Below are positions 1 through 8,753 of a DNA stretch of 64,000 nt, piece by piece; the first letter of the stretch is position 1, and each line of letters starts with the position of its first letter. The stretch is taken from the NCBI GenBank assembly GCA_040768925.1, contig JAXGLZ010000003.1, positions 434,001 to 498,000 of the forward strand, read 5' to 3'. The notes under the pieces were generated by a model. That model ran no database searches and was not told the DNA's origin. It was given only the letters and a program-made list of their open reading frames with translations. This DNA comes from CALNBC01 sp040768925 (GTDB taxonomy: Bacteria > Bacillota > Clostridia > Christensenellales > CALWSW01). The translations under genes were made by a program, and so were the position numbers.

Positions 1-336
1 ATATTGTATTTACTATAACACACAAACGTGCATAAGAAATCAGAATAGTGTGAATTGAGACAGCAGTTGGCAAAATCCCGTTTGCGGGCTTTTGACTTTA
101 AGCATAGCGCACGAATCCGAATCCGCCTAAAAGGCCGCCAAAGATATGCCGGAATCGAAAGGGGGAGCGACAGGCCGTCTGCGCCATGCGCGTCAGGTTA
201 AAAGCAGCTTCTATGCGAGCGAAGAAGCGTGCCGGCAATGCCACAACAGGTGCGCGGGCTCCAGCAATGGCAGCTGGATGGGGATAGCACGGCCGAAAAA
301 AGAAAAAAACGTAGAAGGAAGGTACGATAGGAAGCA

Positions 337-370
337 AAGCAGGGTTGGGGATTACCCCAACCCCGCTTTA
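337..370 (+). terminator. Stem-loop, possible intrinsic terminator
   Basis: A perfect 9-bp inverted repeat (GGGTTGGGG / CCCCAACCC, loop ATTA) is extended by the flanking AAAGC / GCTTT pair and followed by a short T-rich stretch. No convincing gene lies upstream between positions 1 and 337. Short open frames occur on both strands there, but none shows a recognisable domain. Confidence 0.4.
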
Positions 371-540
371 TTTCAGTGGGAGTATTCGCTTCCAATTTAC
401 CCCCGTAGCGGCATAAATAGGCTGAATCCGCTTTGCAACGGAATTACATGACCAAGGATAAAGAACACGCTGTCAGCACGAAACCGAAAGATCACCATTC
501 GCAAATTGTTTACGAACAGTTGGAACATTTTGCGTGGCAG

Positions 541-574
541 CAAACAGGGCTGAAAGAAATCCAAGCCCTGTTTG
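541..574. repeat. 11-bp inverted repeat downstream of the truncated arsC
   Basis: CAAACAGGGCT and its exact complement AGCCCTGTTTG are separated by 12 bases. It lies just past the abrupt end of the arsenic operon and has no T-tract on either side, so it is a weak terminator candidate. It may instead be the end of an element that cut arsC. An unrecognised 47-codon frame (448-591, + strand) overlaps it and is not called. Confidence 0.4.
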
Positions 575-587
575 AGTATAGTTTTGC

Positions 588-797
588 TTAGGATACACGC
601 CTTAAGCATGCCGTTTTTTTGATATCAATGCCGTAGAGCTGCTTCATCAGGCGAACCGCATCCTGGTTGACCTGCGGTTTTGTTTCCGTTCCCGCCGAAT
701 AACTCTCAAAAACATCACCGGCAAGATGTTTGCCCAGAGCCTCCGCAATCTGGCTGCGGCAGGCGTTGTGCGCGCAGATAAACGCTGCTTTTATCAT
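588..797 (-). pseudogene. arsC: Truncated arsenate reductase (LMW-phosphatase type)
   Basis: The 69-residue product begins like a thioredoxin-coupled arsenate reductase, with the catalytic loop C-x-x-N-x-C-R-S at about residues 8-14. Family members are about 130 residues and carry further redox cysteines near the C-terminus. Here the frame stops after about residue 60, with an unrelated tail. The start is intact, with an AAGGAGGG ribosome site. It is the last gene of the ars operon, 12 bases after arsA. It is probably inactive as a reductase, because the C-terminal cysteines that complete the cycle are missing. Confidence 0.75.
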
Positions 798-809
798 ACC
801 CTGCCCTCC

Positions 810-2546
810 TTAAAGCGCCAGCAGGCGTTCCCCCCTGATCTCCCCGGCGCTCCATGTGATCAGCGCGAATTTGCCGCCCGCGTGCTCATCAATCCGGTTG
901 AGCCATTCGACCTCGTTTTCCGCTTTTGCAACCAGCATGGGATTCGTCGTGTTCGTACCATAAAGAGACTGATTGACGACCCACCATTTGGCGGCGATGC
1001 CCGCGCGCTTCAGATCACCCTCCAGCCGCAATGCTTCATAAACGGGAGTTGCTTCGGCCAGAGCCACAAGAATAACCTCGGTTTCGTCGGATTTCAGCCG
1101 GGGCAACAGCCTCGCTACCGAACCGGGGATTTCGCCCTTGGTGCGCTGGATTTCGTGGTTGTAGCTTTGCGTGGATTCCAACAAAAGCAGGGTGTGCCCG
1201 GTGGGCGCGGTGTCGATCACCACCACCTGATCGTCGGCTTTTTCCACGATCTCCGCAAAGGCGCGGAACACGGCGATCTCCTGCGTGCAGGGGGAACGCA
1301 AATCCTCTTCCACATAGGCGATGTCCCCGTCGCTCATGCCGGACGCACGGGCTTTAAAAAGAACCTCGCCCTGGTACTTTTTTAGTTCTTCGGCCTCGTC
1401 GATATGGCTCATGGATACGCCGCTCGTTTCGTCCAGCACGAATTTGAGGTGCGCGGCGGGGTCGGTGGTGGTGAGGTGGACTTTCTTCCCGCGCTTCGCA
1501 AGGCCCAAAGCAACGGCGGCGGCCACGGTGGTCTTGCCCACGCCGCCTTTGCCCATGGTGAAAATGACGCGCTTTCCTTGCGCCGCCAGCTCGTCGATCA
1601 CGTCGTTCAGCGTGGGAATATGGGCGGCGTTCAATGTTTGTGCATGGGCGGTCACATGGTCGGTGTGGAGCAGAGCGCGCACGTTCTCCAGTCCAGTGAC
1701 GTTATAGGCCCGCAGGGGAACCAAATAGAGCGGGAATGAACGCAAGCTTTCCGGCATTGCGGCAAGGGCGGATCGCTGTTTTTCATATAAGCTGAATGAC
1801 AAGGCGTCGCTATGTTCCATCAGTACGCCGTTGATAATCAGCACCTGATTGTTGACGCCCAGCGCGGCAAGCTCGCCGGAAGCCCGTTCCGCTTCTTTAA
1901 AGGGGGCGGTTTCCGGGCGGGTGACGAGGATCAGGGTGGTCAGGCTGCCGTCCGCCAGTGTTTCAACCGCCTGCTTGTAGATGGCTTTCTTGCTCTCCAG
2001 GCCGGAAAGCTGGCCCAGGCAGGACGCGCCGTGGGTGCTTTCGCTGATGAAATTGCTCCACGCGGACGGAAGCTGGAGCATGCGCAGGGTGTGACCGGTG
2101 GGTGCGGTATCAAAAATAATATGATCGTATTCCTGCTGCACTCTATCGTCCGTGATAAAACCCGAAAACTCGTTGAACGCTGCGATCTCGATGGTGCAGG
2201 AGCCGGAAAGCTGTTCCTCCATGTTGGCGATCACAGATTCCGGCAGCTTACCGCGGTAAGGCGCGATCACGCTCTCCCGATATTCAGCCGCGGCCTGGAT
2301 GGGGTCGAGGTTCGCCACCGCTAAATTTGGAACGCCGGGGATGGGCGTTCCCTTGTTGGTCAGTTCCATCGAGAATACGTCCTGCAAGTTGGAAGCCGGA
2401 TCGGTGCTGATGAGCAGCACGCGCTTTCCGCTGTCCGCCAGCGATACGGCGGTGGCGCAGGCGACGCTGGTTTTGCCAACGCCGCCCTTGCCGGTATAAA
2501 AAAGATATTTGGTCAGCTTAATATTGTGGGGATCAAACGAATCCAT
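810..2546 (-). CDS. arsA: Arsenite-transporting ATPase ArsA
   Basis: A 578-residue tandem ATPase that normally energises arsenite export by docking on the ArsB permease. Two homologous halves are visible. Each has a deviant Walker A (GKGGVGKT, near residues 19-26 and about 330) and the ArsA signature DTAPTGHT. Three cysteines in family-typical contexts (GSCT-I, GASCLG, SPCTQE) would form the As(III)-binding allosteric site. The start codon directly abuts the arsD stop (TAAATG), with an SD inside the arsD tail, so the two are translationally coupled. No arsB or acr3 permease gene lies nearby, so the partner must be elsewhere or lost. Confidence 0.95.
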   Translation of the reverse strand: MDSFDPHNIKLTKYLFYTGKGGVGKTSVACATAVSLADSGKRVLLISTDPASNLQDVFSMELTNKGTPIPGVPNLAVANLDPIQAAAEYRESVIAPYRGKLPESVIANMEEQLSGSCTIEIAAFNEFSGFITDDRVQQEYDHIIFDTAPTGHTLRMLQLPSAWSNFISESTHGASCLGQLSGLESKKAIYKQAVETLADGSLTTLILVTRPETAPFKEAERASGELAALGVNNQVLIINGVLMEHSDALSFSLYEKQRSALAAMPESLRSFPLYLVPLRAYNVTGLENVRALLHTDHVTAHAQTLNAAHIPTLNDVIDELAAQGKRVIFTMGKGGVGKTTVAAAVALGLAKRGKKVHLTTTDPAAHLKFVLDETSGVSMSHIDEAEELKKYQGEVLFKARASGMSDGDIAYVEEDLRSPCTQEIAVFRAFAEIVEKADDQVVVIDTAPTGHTLLLLESTQSYNHEIQRTKGEIPGSVARLLPRLKSDETEVILVALAEATPVYEALRLEGDLKRAGIAAKWWVVNQSLYGTNTTNPMLVAKAENEVEWLNRIDEHAGGKFALITWSAGEIRGERLLAL

Positions 2547-2942
2547 TTAACAGCAGCCCCCTTTGCAATTGCAGCCGCCGGGTTTCTTCCTGACGATCTT
2601 GCCCGTCATAGGCTCGCCCGGCTTACCCAGCACATTTTCGGGAAGGTCGAGCAGCTTTGCGAATTCCCCGTTGGTAGGATAACGGCCTGTGATCACAATT
2701 TCGCCGTCAACAATTACGGCGGGCAATCCCTCCGCCCCTTTTTCGTTGATATAGGCGTTGATAGTCTGATCGGTGATGAATTCGGCCGGCGCGCTGTTAA
2801 GGTTGAAGCGGTCGACGGTAATGCCTTGCTTTTTCAGCGTATCCAGCACGGCGGAGATGCGCAGCAATTCGGGGTCTACGCCCACGCCGCAAAGCCCGGT
2901 GGGGCAGCACATGGCGGGTTCAAAGATCTTCATTTTTTTCAT
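2547..2942 (-). CDS. arsD: Arsenic metallochaperone ArsD
   Basis: ArsD delivers As(III)/Sb(III) to ArsA and acts as a weak repressor of ars operons. The product has a thioredoxin-like fold with the vicinal cysteine pair near the N-terminus (A-M-C-C-P-x-G-L-C-G) and a cysteine-rich C-terminus (GGCNCKGGCC), matching the CC pairs of characterised ArsD. I chose the ATG at 2942 because an AAAGGAG site lies nine bases upstream. An in-frame start at 2978 has no such support. It is cotranscribed with and coupled to arsA. Confidence 0.92.
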   Translation of the reverse strand: MKKMKIFEPAMCCPTGLCGVGVDPELLRISAVLDTLKKQGITVDRFNLNSAPAEFITDQTINAYINEKGAEGLPAVIVDGEIVITGRYPTNGEFAKLLDLPENVLGKPGEPMTGKIVRKKPGGCNCKGGCC

Positions 2943-2999
2943 AGCAGACAACTCCTTTAAATAGGGTTTCATTAACAACCGCCGATGGGCGATATTGCG

Positions 3000-3527
3000 T
3001 TACTTGTTTTCCGCCTCGTCCTTGCGGGCCTTGGCGGTAAAATACATTACCAAATTCTCGGGAAGATGATAGGGTTCACGTTCCGGTGCGCTCCGCTCCG
3101 GGCCATAAACTTCCCGCAGGATGGCGTTTACGATCAGCTCCTTCGGAGGCGCTGTGTATTCGGCGCCATTGTATTCCCAAACGCGGCAATCCATGGTATC
3201 GCCGCAAAGTGTTCCGCAATCTTCGCAGACCGATTCCCGCAATTCGACGGCGATATCGTTCCCGTTCACGCGGATGGTGGGCGAGCTGACAAACCGGTAG
3301 CGCACGGCCAGCTCCCTCGTGGTGATGTTCACTTTGTTAACCTTGACCTCATATCCGGCTGCGTTAAGCACCCCGGCAACGCTGGCAACCGCTTCATCCA
3401 GCGCCGCTTCCGCGCCTTGGCATCTGCCGCAAATCGTGGTGTCCAGATACAGGAAGTCAATAAAAATTGGTTTTTTCAGCTGTGTCTGCCCACAGCAGTT
3501 TTCGGCGGAACAACAACACTTACCCAT
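3000..3527 (-). CDS. DUF2703-type cysteine-rich protein of ars operons
   Basis: A 175-residue protein resembling the DUF2703 family, which often occurs in arsenic operons; no biochemical role is established. It starts with a cysteine cluster (MGKCCCSAENCCG), then a thioredoxin-like segment with T-x-C-x-x-C (TICGRCQG), a cis-Pro-like SSPT, and C-x-x-C pairs near residue 115. The cysteines suggest thiol redox or metalloid binding, perhaps replacing or feeding the reductase; this is inference. The start at 3527 overlaps the arsR stop by eight bases, so it is probably coupled to arsR. Confidence 0.8.
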   Translation of the reverse strand: MGKCCCSAENCCGQTQLKKPIFIDFLYLDTTICGRCQGAEAALDEAVASVAGVLNAAGYEVKVNKVNITTRELAVRYRFVSSPTIRVNGNDIAVELRESVCEDCGTLCGDTMDCRVWEYNGAEYTAPPKELIVNAILREVYGPERSAPEREPYHLPENLVMYFTAKARKDEAENK

Positions 3528-3855
3528 TCCCCTCACATCCTTTCGGGTAGTTTGCATTCTCCTTGCAAATGCAGTTTTCCTTATCGGAGGTGATGGCGCA
3601 CAAAAACTGCATGGTTTTGCGAAGGGTATCCTCATCCAGCGAGTAATACGTCCACTTTCCTTCCTCTCTGCCTTTGACAAGCCCGCACGCACACAAGAGC
3701 TTCATGTGATGGGACAGCGTGGATTGGGACATTTCGAACTTCTCCAGAATTTTGCAGGCGCAAAGCTCACCGCAAGAGAGCATATCCACGATCATGGCTC
3801 TTTTGGGTTCGCCCAACGCCTTGAATACTTTTGTATGTTCCAGGTAGTTTTCCAT
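3520..3855 (-). CDS. arsR: ArsR/SmtB-family metalloid-responsive repressor
   Basis: A 111-residue winged-helix repressor and the first gene of the ars operon. The recognition-helix region (SQSTLSHHMKLL) is classic. The arsenite site of the ELCVC-D type is present as CGELCACKIL in helix 3. Several additional cysteines lie in the C-terminal tail (NCIC and GC). It should bind its own promoter and release on As(III)/Sb(III). It starts at an ATG with a GAGGTG ribosome site and is followed with an 8-base overlap by the DUF2703 gene. Confidence 0.93.
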   Translation of the reverse strand: MENYLEHTKVFKALGEPKRAMIVDMLSCGELCACKILEKFEMSQSTLSHHMKLLCACGLVKGREEGKWTYYSLDEDTLRKTMQFLCAITSDKENCICKENANYPKGCEGNG

Positions 3856-3890
3856 ATCGACACCTCAAATCTATTGACTTCGATACGGCC

Positions 3891-3919
3891 ATTGTATGCG
3901 CCAAATCGAAAAACGTCAA
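3891..3919 (-). promoter_or_regulatory. Promoter of the ars operon
   Basis: On the - strand TTGACG and TACAAT are separated by exactly 17 bases, about 36 bases upstream of the arsR ATG. Between promoter and start is an imperfect dyad (TCGAA...TTTGA, about 3866-3885) of the kind bound by ArsR. The boxes are seen directly; the operator assignment is inference. Confidence 0.8.
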
Positions 3920-3960
3920 TATAATATCGCAAAAATACCAAAAAATCTAAAAGTTTTCAT

Positions 3961-4349
3961 CGCAATGCTGCAGGAAACAGCGAAAACGGAGATCGGAAGG
4001 TATGGAGGCTTTGCCATGCACCTGGCTTTTGACAGCTTTTATAAGCAGTATATCCTCACACTCAAGGCGCGATGGGCCACAAGATCGCACTGGGGACGGA
4101 CGCGCGCGGGACCCTCACGCCCGTGGACAACGCTCTCTCCCAGATGCCGGAGCGCATCCTGCGCATGCAGGCGCCACTTGATAACTGTATGCCCCAGGTG
4201 GAAGCTAAAAAGGCAGAGATCAGCAAACACTTCCCCCAGGAGGCGGAGCTTCAGCAGAAACCTGCCCGCTGGTTGAGCTGACGGCGCAACCGGACATGGA
4301 TGGCAAAATCCGCCAACACCGGGCAGAAACAACACGGCTGAAAAAATGA
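3961..4349 (+). pseudogene. Frameshifted C-terminal remnant of a conjugative-element helicase/methylase
   Basis: Three consecutive reading-frame pieces together read like the C-terminus of the very large SNF2-helicase/DNA-methylase protein of Tn916/Tn1549-type integrative elements. The first piece (to about 4060) carries IGRYGGFAMHLAFDSFYKQ-like sequence. The second (from 4072) carries LGTDARG...DNALSQMPERI. The third (after about 4270) carries VELTAQPDMDGK. At least two frameshifts separate them, and the N-terminal several hundred residues are absent. This is evidence that an ICE once occupied the site. The family call is from memory of conserved wording, not a search. Confidence 0.6.
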
Positions 4350-4664
4350 AAAGAAGTGAAAGAACTGAACGAAAACAAACCGAAATAGGGCCGGCGAAAA
4401 AAACGGCACCGTTTCACCCATTTTCACACAAGGGTTGCGGCAATGCCAATTGTGCCTCTATAATATTGGAGCCTTTTCCGGCCCGAGTTTTCTCTACAAT
4501 GCGCAATTTTTCTTCTTTGCTATAAAGCCTTTTCCAAAGATCATTTGACAGCCTTTTTTAAGGCTGCACAGCTTCAAACAGAAGCAATGTGCATCGAATC
4601 AAATAAGCCGGAGATGTACTTGCTTGCTCAAGACGCAAAGAGTGATTGCCAAGATGACAAGTAG
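4350..4664. other. Non-coding or decayed stretch
   Basis: No complete gene is seen. On the - strand, 4414-4539 is an open frame (LWKRLYSKEEK...) whose composition resembles the start of an IS transposase, but it lacks a start codon and is too short to assign. The rest is AT-rich without clear features. Confidence 0.35.
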
Positions 4665-4705
4665 AAAAAGGCGCTTGGGCGCGATGCCCGAAGCGCCTTT
4701 CTGAA
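4665..4705 (-). terminator. Intrinsic terminator after the recombinase operon
   Basis: A strong stem (AAAGGCGCTT with its complement, extended by GGGC/GCCC, one bulged base) is followed on the - strand by TTTTTC. It lies about 14 bases past the stop of the gene ending at 4719. Confidence 0.8.
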
Positions 4706-4718
4706 GTTATAGTCGTTT

Positions 4719-5132
4719 TTACTCGTCTTTCGGAGCGCGGAACGCCTCTGCTACCGCTTCCTCCAGGTCATAATATATAATGCGGCTGTCAGCGTCAAAG
4801 TGTCCTTTCACGCGATAGCGCATCATAGGGTCATAGTCGTCTATAAGCGCCTTAATCGGCTCCGCGATATTCTTGTTGCCTGTGCTCGTCGTCTGCGATT
4901 GTTCCGCTTTCGGCTTGGAAAATGGGACTGATTTCACTTCGTTGCTTTTGCAGAATTTAATAGCAAACACCTTCTGTTCCGGGCTGATGCAATACTGTAC
5001 AAAGGCCGGATAATTCAAATCCTCTAAAACGCGCTTGGTAAATGTGATGCCGCCGCGGTTGACAAACATATCCGGGGTGAGGTTTACGTTGGCGTCGATC
5101 AACTCAAAACTGATGTTAGTGAAGTCTTTCAT
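4719..5132 (-). CDS. Conserved hypothetical, partner of serine recombinase
   Basis: A 137-residue soluble protein with no recognised domain. It is mixed alpha/beta, with a central low-complexity linker (SKPKAEQSQTTSTGN) between two folded parts and an acidic C-terminus. The ATG at 5132 has an AAAGGA site eight bases upstream. An in-frame ATG at 5162 would begin inside the recombinase gene. It directly follows the recombinase and shares its terminator, so it may belong to the same mobile unit, perhaps as a directionality or accessory factor; that role is a guess. Confidence 0.7.
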   Translation of the reverse strand: MKDFTNISFELIDANVNLTPDMFVNRGGITFTKRVLEDLNYPAFVQYCISPEQKVFAIKFCKSNEVKSVPFSKPKAEQSQTTSTGNKNIAEPIKALIDDYDPMMRYRVKGHFDADSRIIYYDLEEAVAEAFRAPKDE

Positions 5133-5148
5133 TTCAAAAATCCTTTCT

Positions 5149-6357
5149 TTATGAGCCTTCAAGCTCGCTTAATGATGTGATGATGTCAATAAATTTTTCG
5201 CGGTCATCTTTGTCCCATGCTGCATCCAGCAGGTAATAACCGCGGAGCGGGCCGGTTTTTATCTTGGCAATTACAAACCGTTTGGGCATGTCTTTGAGCC
5301 GGGATCGTCGGGGACTCCTTTTTTTCTCCTGTAGGAGCACTTGGGCCTTTTCCCAGTCGGAACGCTTAATGATGGCGGGATGGGTATTTTCCCAGTAGAA
5401 TTTCCCAAGGATATTCCGGTTTTTTGCAGATTTGTGCGTCAGGTAATCCTTGGTATAAGGTTTCTGATATTCTACATCACCGCAATATTTTTCGTTGCCC
5501 AGAATGCCCTTGATCGTACCACTGCGCCATCGCTCCATTCCCTTGGGCGATTTAATGCCTTGTGCGGCAAGCGATTCAGCGATATCGTCCGGCGAGGACC
5601 CTTCAAGGAAGCTGTCATAAATGTAGTGGACAATCTCGGCCTCCGCCGGTTCGATTTTTACAGTCCCGGTATAATCGCGGTAATAACCAAGGGTGTTCAC
5701 AACAGTAAATTTGTAAATTCCCTCTTGCATGCGCCAGCGTATTCCGGCCTTGATTGCCTCGCTTTTTTGGTATGATTCCAGTTCAGCAAGGACGGCTAAA
5801 ATGGATATCAGCAGTTTGTTGTTGCCGTCCAATGTATTAATCCCATCGGTTTCGAAAATCACTCGAACAGGCGGGTTCAGCGCGTCAAGGGTGCGGAGCG
5901 TTGTGAGGATGTCAACTATATTCCGTCCAAAGCGCGTAATGCTTTTGGTGAGGACAATGTCGATTTTTCCGTCTTTCGCGTCCTCAATCATCTGCTGAAA
6001 TTCCGCGCGGTTGTGAACCTGCGTACCGCTGATGCCTTCGTCACAATAAAGGCGTGCCAACTCATAACGGGGATTGTTTCGGATGACATCCAGGAAGTGG
6101 ATTTTTTGCATTTCAAAGCTGCCCATCTGCATATCCTCCTGGGTGCTGACGCGGATATACGCCGCCGCTTTTAACAGCGGCGCGTCCGGCGCTGCTCCCT
6201 CCTTTTGAACGGGAGGAATGTACGTCATTTTTCGTTCACCGCGCTGGTTCCGCGCAATATCCTCCTGCATGTTTTGGCGCGCTTCCTCTTTTCGGCTGGC
6301 CCGCTGCTTTTTCGTCCGCTCTCGCTCAATGTGGCCGGCGTCCAGTTTCTTCGCCAT
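5149..6357 (-). CDS. Serine recombinase (resolvase/invertase plus recombinase domain)
   Basis: A 402-residue site-specific recombinase. The catalytic domain starts near residue 63 with AAYIRVSTQ, whose serine is the nucleophile. Further conserved parts include the Y-C-D-E-G-I-S-G segment and SITRFGRN with the active-site arginines. The recombinase domain follows from about residue 215. A C-terminal zinc-ribbon, usual in large serine integrases, is not evident. The N-terminus has a basic 45-residue extension. All catalytic motifs are intact, so it could still be active, even though the surrounding element is decayed. Confidence 0.9.
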   Translation of the reverse strand: MAKKLDAGHIERERTKKQRASRKEEARQNMQEDIARNQRGERKMTYIPPVQKEGAAPDAPLLKAAAYIRVSTQEDMQMGSFEMQKIHFLDVIRNNPRYELARLYCDEGISGTQVHNRAEFQQMIEDAKDGKIDIVLTKSITRFGRNIVDILTTLRTLDALNPPVRVIFETDGINTLDGNNKLLISILAVLAELESYQKSEAIKAGIRWRMQEGIYKFTVVNTLGYYRDYTGTVKIEPAEAEIVHYIYDSFLEGSSPDDIAESLAAQGIKSPKGMERWRSGTIKGILGNEKYCGDVEYQKPYTKDYLTHKSAKNRNILGKFYWENTHPAIIKRSDWEKAQVLLQEKKRSPRRSRLKDMPKRFVIAKIKTGPLRGYYLLDAAWDKDDREKFIDIITSLSELEGS

Positions 6358-6611
6358 GACTACAGCCCCTTATCGTCGCTTCCACCTGAAATATGCACCG
6401 GGCACACACCTCCTTCCTTGCCACGATATTCCAAAACAAATCTTCATATTTACATCACCCCCTTCACCGCGCCCATATTCTATGCAAGGCCTTAGCGTAT
6501 CAGATTCACCAATGCGCCGTGCATGATGCGGCAAATATATCTTAGCACCGGCAGGTGCGCAGCCGTCCCCGAAAGGGACGATCACCGGGGCCCAGGGTAT
6601 CCCCAGCAAGC

Positions 6612-6651
6612 AGTTTTGGTATTTCCTCCTGCCGGACGAAATACCAAAACT
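6612..6651. repeat. 14-bp perfect inverted repeat
   Basis: AGTTTTGGTATTTC and its exact complement are separated by 12 bases. There is no T-tract, so a terminator is unlikely. It could be the end hairpin of a lost insertion element or a recombinase site. Confidence 0.6.
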
Positions 6652-6751
6652 AGCAGGTGCATTTGCACATGCATTGCTTGCCACATTGGAAAAGCCTGAT
6701 TTCAGCGGCCAAATCGAAATGCGCAAGCAATGCAAATTTGTACAATTTTGC

Positions 6752-6794
6752 AAAAAACGCTCGGCTTCCCATCAGGGCAGCCGAGCGTTTTTTC
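6752..6794. terminator. Strong bidirectional stem-loop terminator
   Basis: AAACGCTCGGCT pairs perfectly with AGCCGAGCGTTT across a 12-base loop. It is flanked by A6 on the left and T6 on the right, so it could terminate in both directions. No intact gene adjoins it. Confidence 0.75.
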
Positions 6795-6934
6795 TTGTTG
6801 GGGCACACACCCCAAATCCTAAGATCGCCCCGATGGGGCGGCTGCGCACACGCCGGTGCTGGAGCATTAAAGGCACTCTGCACTTATGATAACACTGTTG
6901 ACATAAATATTTTGATCCGGTTATTTTCTCAAAA

Positions 6935-7069
6935 CTATTTCTTTATCAGCCGCTGGTATTCGCCAAAAGGCAAATCGCTCTCGAAGGCCCGGGCGCGCAG
7001 GCCGATGGCGTATGCGTCCCACTGTTCAAACTCCGCGCGTTCTATTCTTCCCCTTTGAAAAACGGGCAT
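6935..7069 (-). CDS. Small hypothetical protein (44 aa)
   Basis: ATG at 7069, preceded by AAAAGGCG, opens a 44-codon frame: MPVFQRGRIERAEFEQWDAY..., ending LPFGEYQRLIKK. The composition looks like a genuine, charged, helical protein. It may also be the C-terminal piece of a larger decayed gene. Function unknown. Confidence 0.4.
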   Translation of the reverse strand: MPVFQRGRIERAEFEQWDAYAIGLRARAFESDLPFGEYQRLIKK

Positions 7070-7177
7070 AGTGCGCCTTTTAAGCGCGGTTATATGTCAG
7101 TCCTACCGGATCGGTTTTGCACTTTTTGTTGTATTCTCCCGTGTGCCCAAGCTCCGGCAGGTTTCGGCTTTTCCTTT

Positions 7178-7456
7178 TTGGAATGTGATGCGGTTGCAAT
7201 AATTGCCCGTGAGTCAGCAAAAATCATTCCTTGCAGTTGGCGCACTTTTGAGGCAGATAATTGTTTTTCAGCCCACGGAAAAATCAGTGTAGAGGAAAGC
7301 GCCAAGACTGTCAAAGGTATAGCTGTCAGCCAATATGCGCGTGAAGACCTCGGCAAAATGTTGGTGGCCTATTACCTGCTCGTCAACAGGGACAGGTACC
7401 AAAACAACTTCGGCGTGCTTCGCAATGCCGATACGCTGCAATGTCTGGGTATCTAA
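7178..7456 (+). pseudogene. Remnant of a HipA-like kinase-fold protein
   Basis: The frame contains LVNRDRYQNNFGVLRNADTL, which resembles the N-x-D-R-H-x-x-N-F-G catalytic/metal loop of HipA-like kinases, with histidine replaced by tyrosine. The upstream part is short and unlike the family, and the frame ends soon after the motif. Both ends are therefore missing and it is probably non-functional. The assignment rests on this one motif. Confidence 0.5.
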
Positions 7457-7549
7457 ACGTAGGAATAGCTCTCTTTTTGACGAAGATATTATAAACCACG
7501 TCTATATCATGGATCCGCACAACAGAATGAATATGGAGGAATCACCGCA

Positions 7550-8347
7550 ATGATCAAAATGATCGCATTGGATTTGGATGGAACTTTGGTGGAACACCGC
7601 CCCGAAGGAATATATGTGCCGCCCAAGACGCTGGAGCTCTTTGAAGAACTCATCAAAAAAGGGATGTATATCGGGATAGATACAGGCCGCGCGCACTGGG
7701 AAATGATCAATATACTGAAAGACCTTCAAATAGGAGCCGATTCATTGTTCCCCAGCTTTTTTGTGGCAGAGGAAAACCATATCTTTTGGAAAAAGGATGG
7801 CGCGTTTATACCGCAATCGGACCACAACATCCCCATGCAGAAAATGCTCGATGACTTTGCTATGTCCATAGCTGAAGAGACCAGAGCAATTCTCGGCTTT
7901 TTGCGGGAAAACGAAGCGGGCCCTGCTTTCTGGGTTATTTTTTCAACTTTCGCGCTAGAGATGACATATCCGGATGTGGAAAGCGCCCAGAAGGCGCTGG
8001 ATCTTCTGCCGAAATACTTTGGAGACAGGGATTTCAAGCTGCATCGCAATACAGTACAGGTGCAGGTCCTCCCGAAGGATACCGGAAAAGGACGCACTTT
8101 GCTGGCCGTAGCCAGACACGTTCATATTGAGCCCAGCAAAATTCTTACAATGGGTGATTCGCTCAACGATTCGGACATGCTTGCCGACCTTTATGGGTTT
8201 GAAGCGGCGACGGTTTCCAACGCCGACCCGCGGGTGTTGGACTTGATTGCGTCCAGAGGCGGGTATATCGCCAAAGGCGTTGCCGGCGAAGGCGTCCGCG
8301 AAACGATAGAATTTTATAGAGCCAATGGAAGGCTCGCCGTTAAGTGA
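7550..8347 (+). CDS. HAD-superfamily hydrolase, Cof (IIB) subfamily
   Basis: A 265-residue cytosolic phosphatase. Motif I DLDGTLV supplies the two catalytic aspartates at about residues 8 and 10. Motif II is the T-G-R after GIDTGR. Motif III is the lysine near KDTGKG, and motif IV is GDSLNDSDML. A cap of the IIB type lies between motifs II and III. Substrates are typically sugar phosphates; none can be inferred here. GGAGGA stands about nine bases before the ATG. It is intact and isolated among mobile-element debris. Confidence 0.85.
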   Translation: MIKMIALDLDGTLVEHRPEGIYVPPKTLELFEELIKKGMYIGIDTGRAHWEMINILKDLQIGADSLFPSFFVAEENHIFWKKDGAFIPQSDHNIPMQKMLDDFAMSIAEETRAILGFLRENEAGPAFWVIFSTFALEMTYPDVESAQKALDLLPKYFGDRDFKLHRNTVQVQVLPKDTGKGRTLLAVARHVHIEPSKILTMGDSLNDSDMLADLYGFEAATVSNADPRVLDLIASRGGYIAKGVAGEGVRETIEFYRANGRLAVK

Positions 8348-8417
8348 AGTAATAGCCATGTAATAGGCAAAGTAGGAATTCGGACTCCTGTATCCATCTG
8401 CAGGAGGTATACTGATC

Positions 8418-8630
8418 TCTGAGCATGAAAGGATGTCCTTACGACAATGCCGTGGCTGGATCAACCCTTCAAATGATCAAAGCCGGTTTGCTTCCTGCCG
8501 TCGTTTCGATACGCTCGACCAGCTTCAAGGGGTATTGGCGGACTATATGCATTGGTTGAACAACATACGCCTACATGGTGCGTTGGGTTATCTGCCACCG
8601 ATAGAATTCAAGAGATCCTGTACCTTTTAG
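8418..8630 (+). mobile_element. IS3-family transposase C-terminal fragment
   Basis: Two frames joined by a frameshift read like the end of the DDE integrase domain. The first carries MKGCPYDNAVAGSTLQMIK, like the G-x-x-x-D-N-A-x-x-E region with its catalytic glutamate changed to glycine. The second carries YMHWLNNIRLHGALGYLPPIEF, matching the Y-N-x-x-R-x-H-x-x-L-G-Y-x-P-x-x-F end. Only about 70 residues remain, so it is inactive. Confidence 0.75.
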
Positions 8631-8753
8631 ATCGAGACCGCCCTGATTTGGACCTGTTGACAAAGTCGTATTCTCTGGGGTAATTGGAGAAATCGAAATA
8701 AGCAAAAAGGATGACAAAAAACCCTCGGGCAGCCTTGCCATCCTTTCTATTTA

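Larger units (their letters stand above)
6358..6934. other. Gene-poor stretch with hairpins
   Basis: No supported gene in 577 bases. It holds a 14-bp perfect inverted repeat and a strong bidirectional stem-loop, listed separately. Short frames on both strands read like decayed gene ends (for example ALLATLEKPDFSGQIEMRK on the + strand, about 6670-6735) but match nothing I recognise. Confidence 0.5.

Noticed and set aside
146..451. 101-codon frame with a Cys/His cluster near the left end
   Set aside because: No domain, no convincing ribosome site, and the frame runs through a terminator-like stem-loop.
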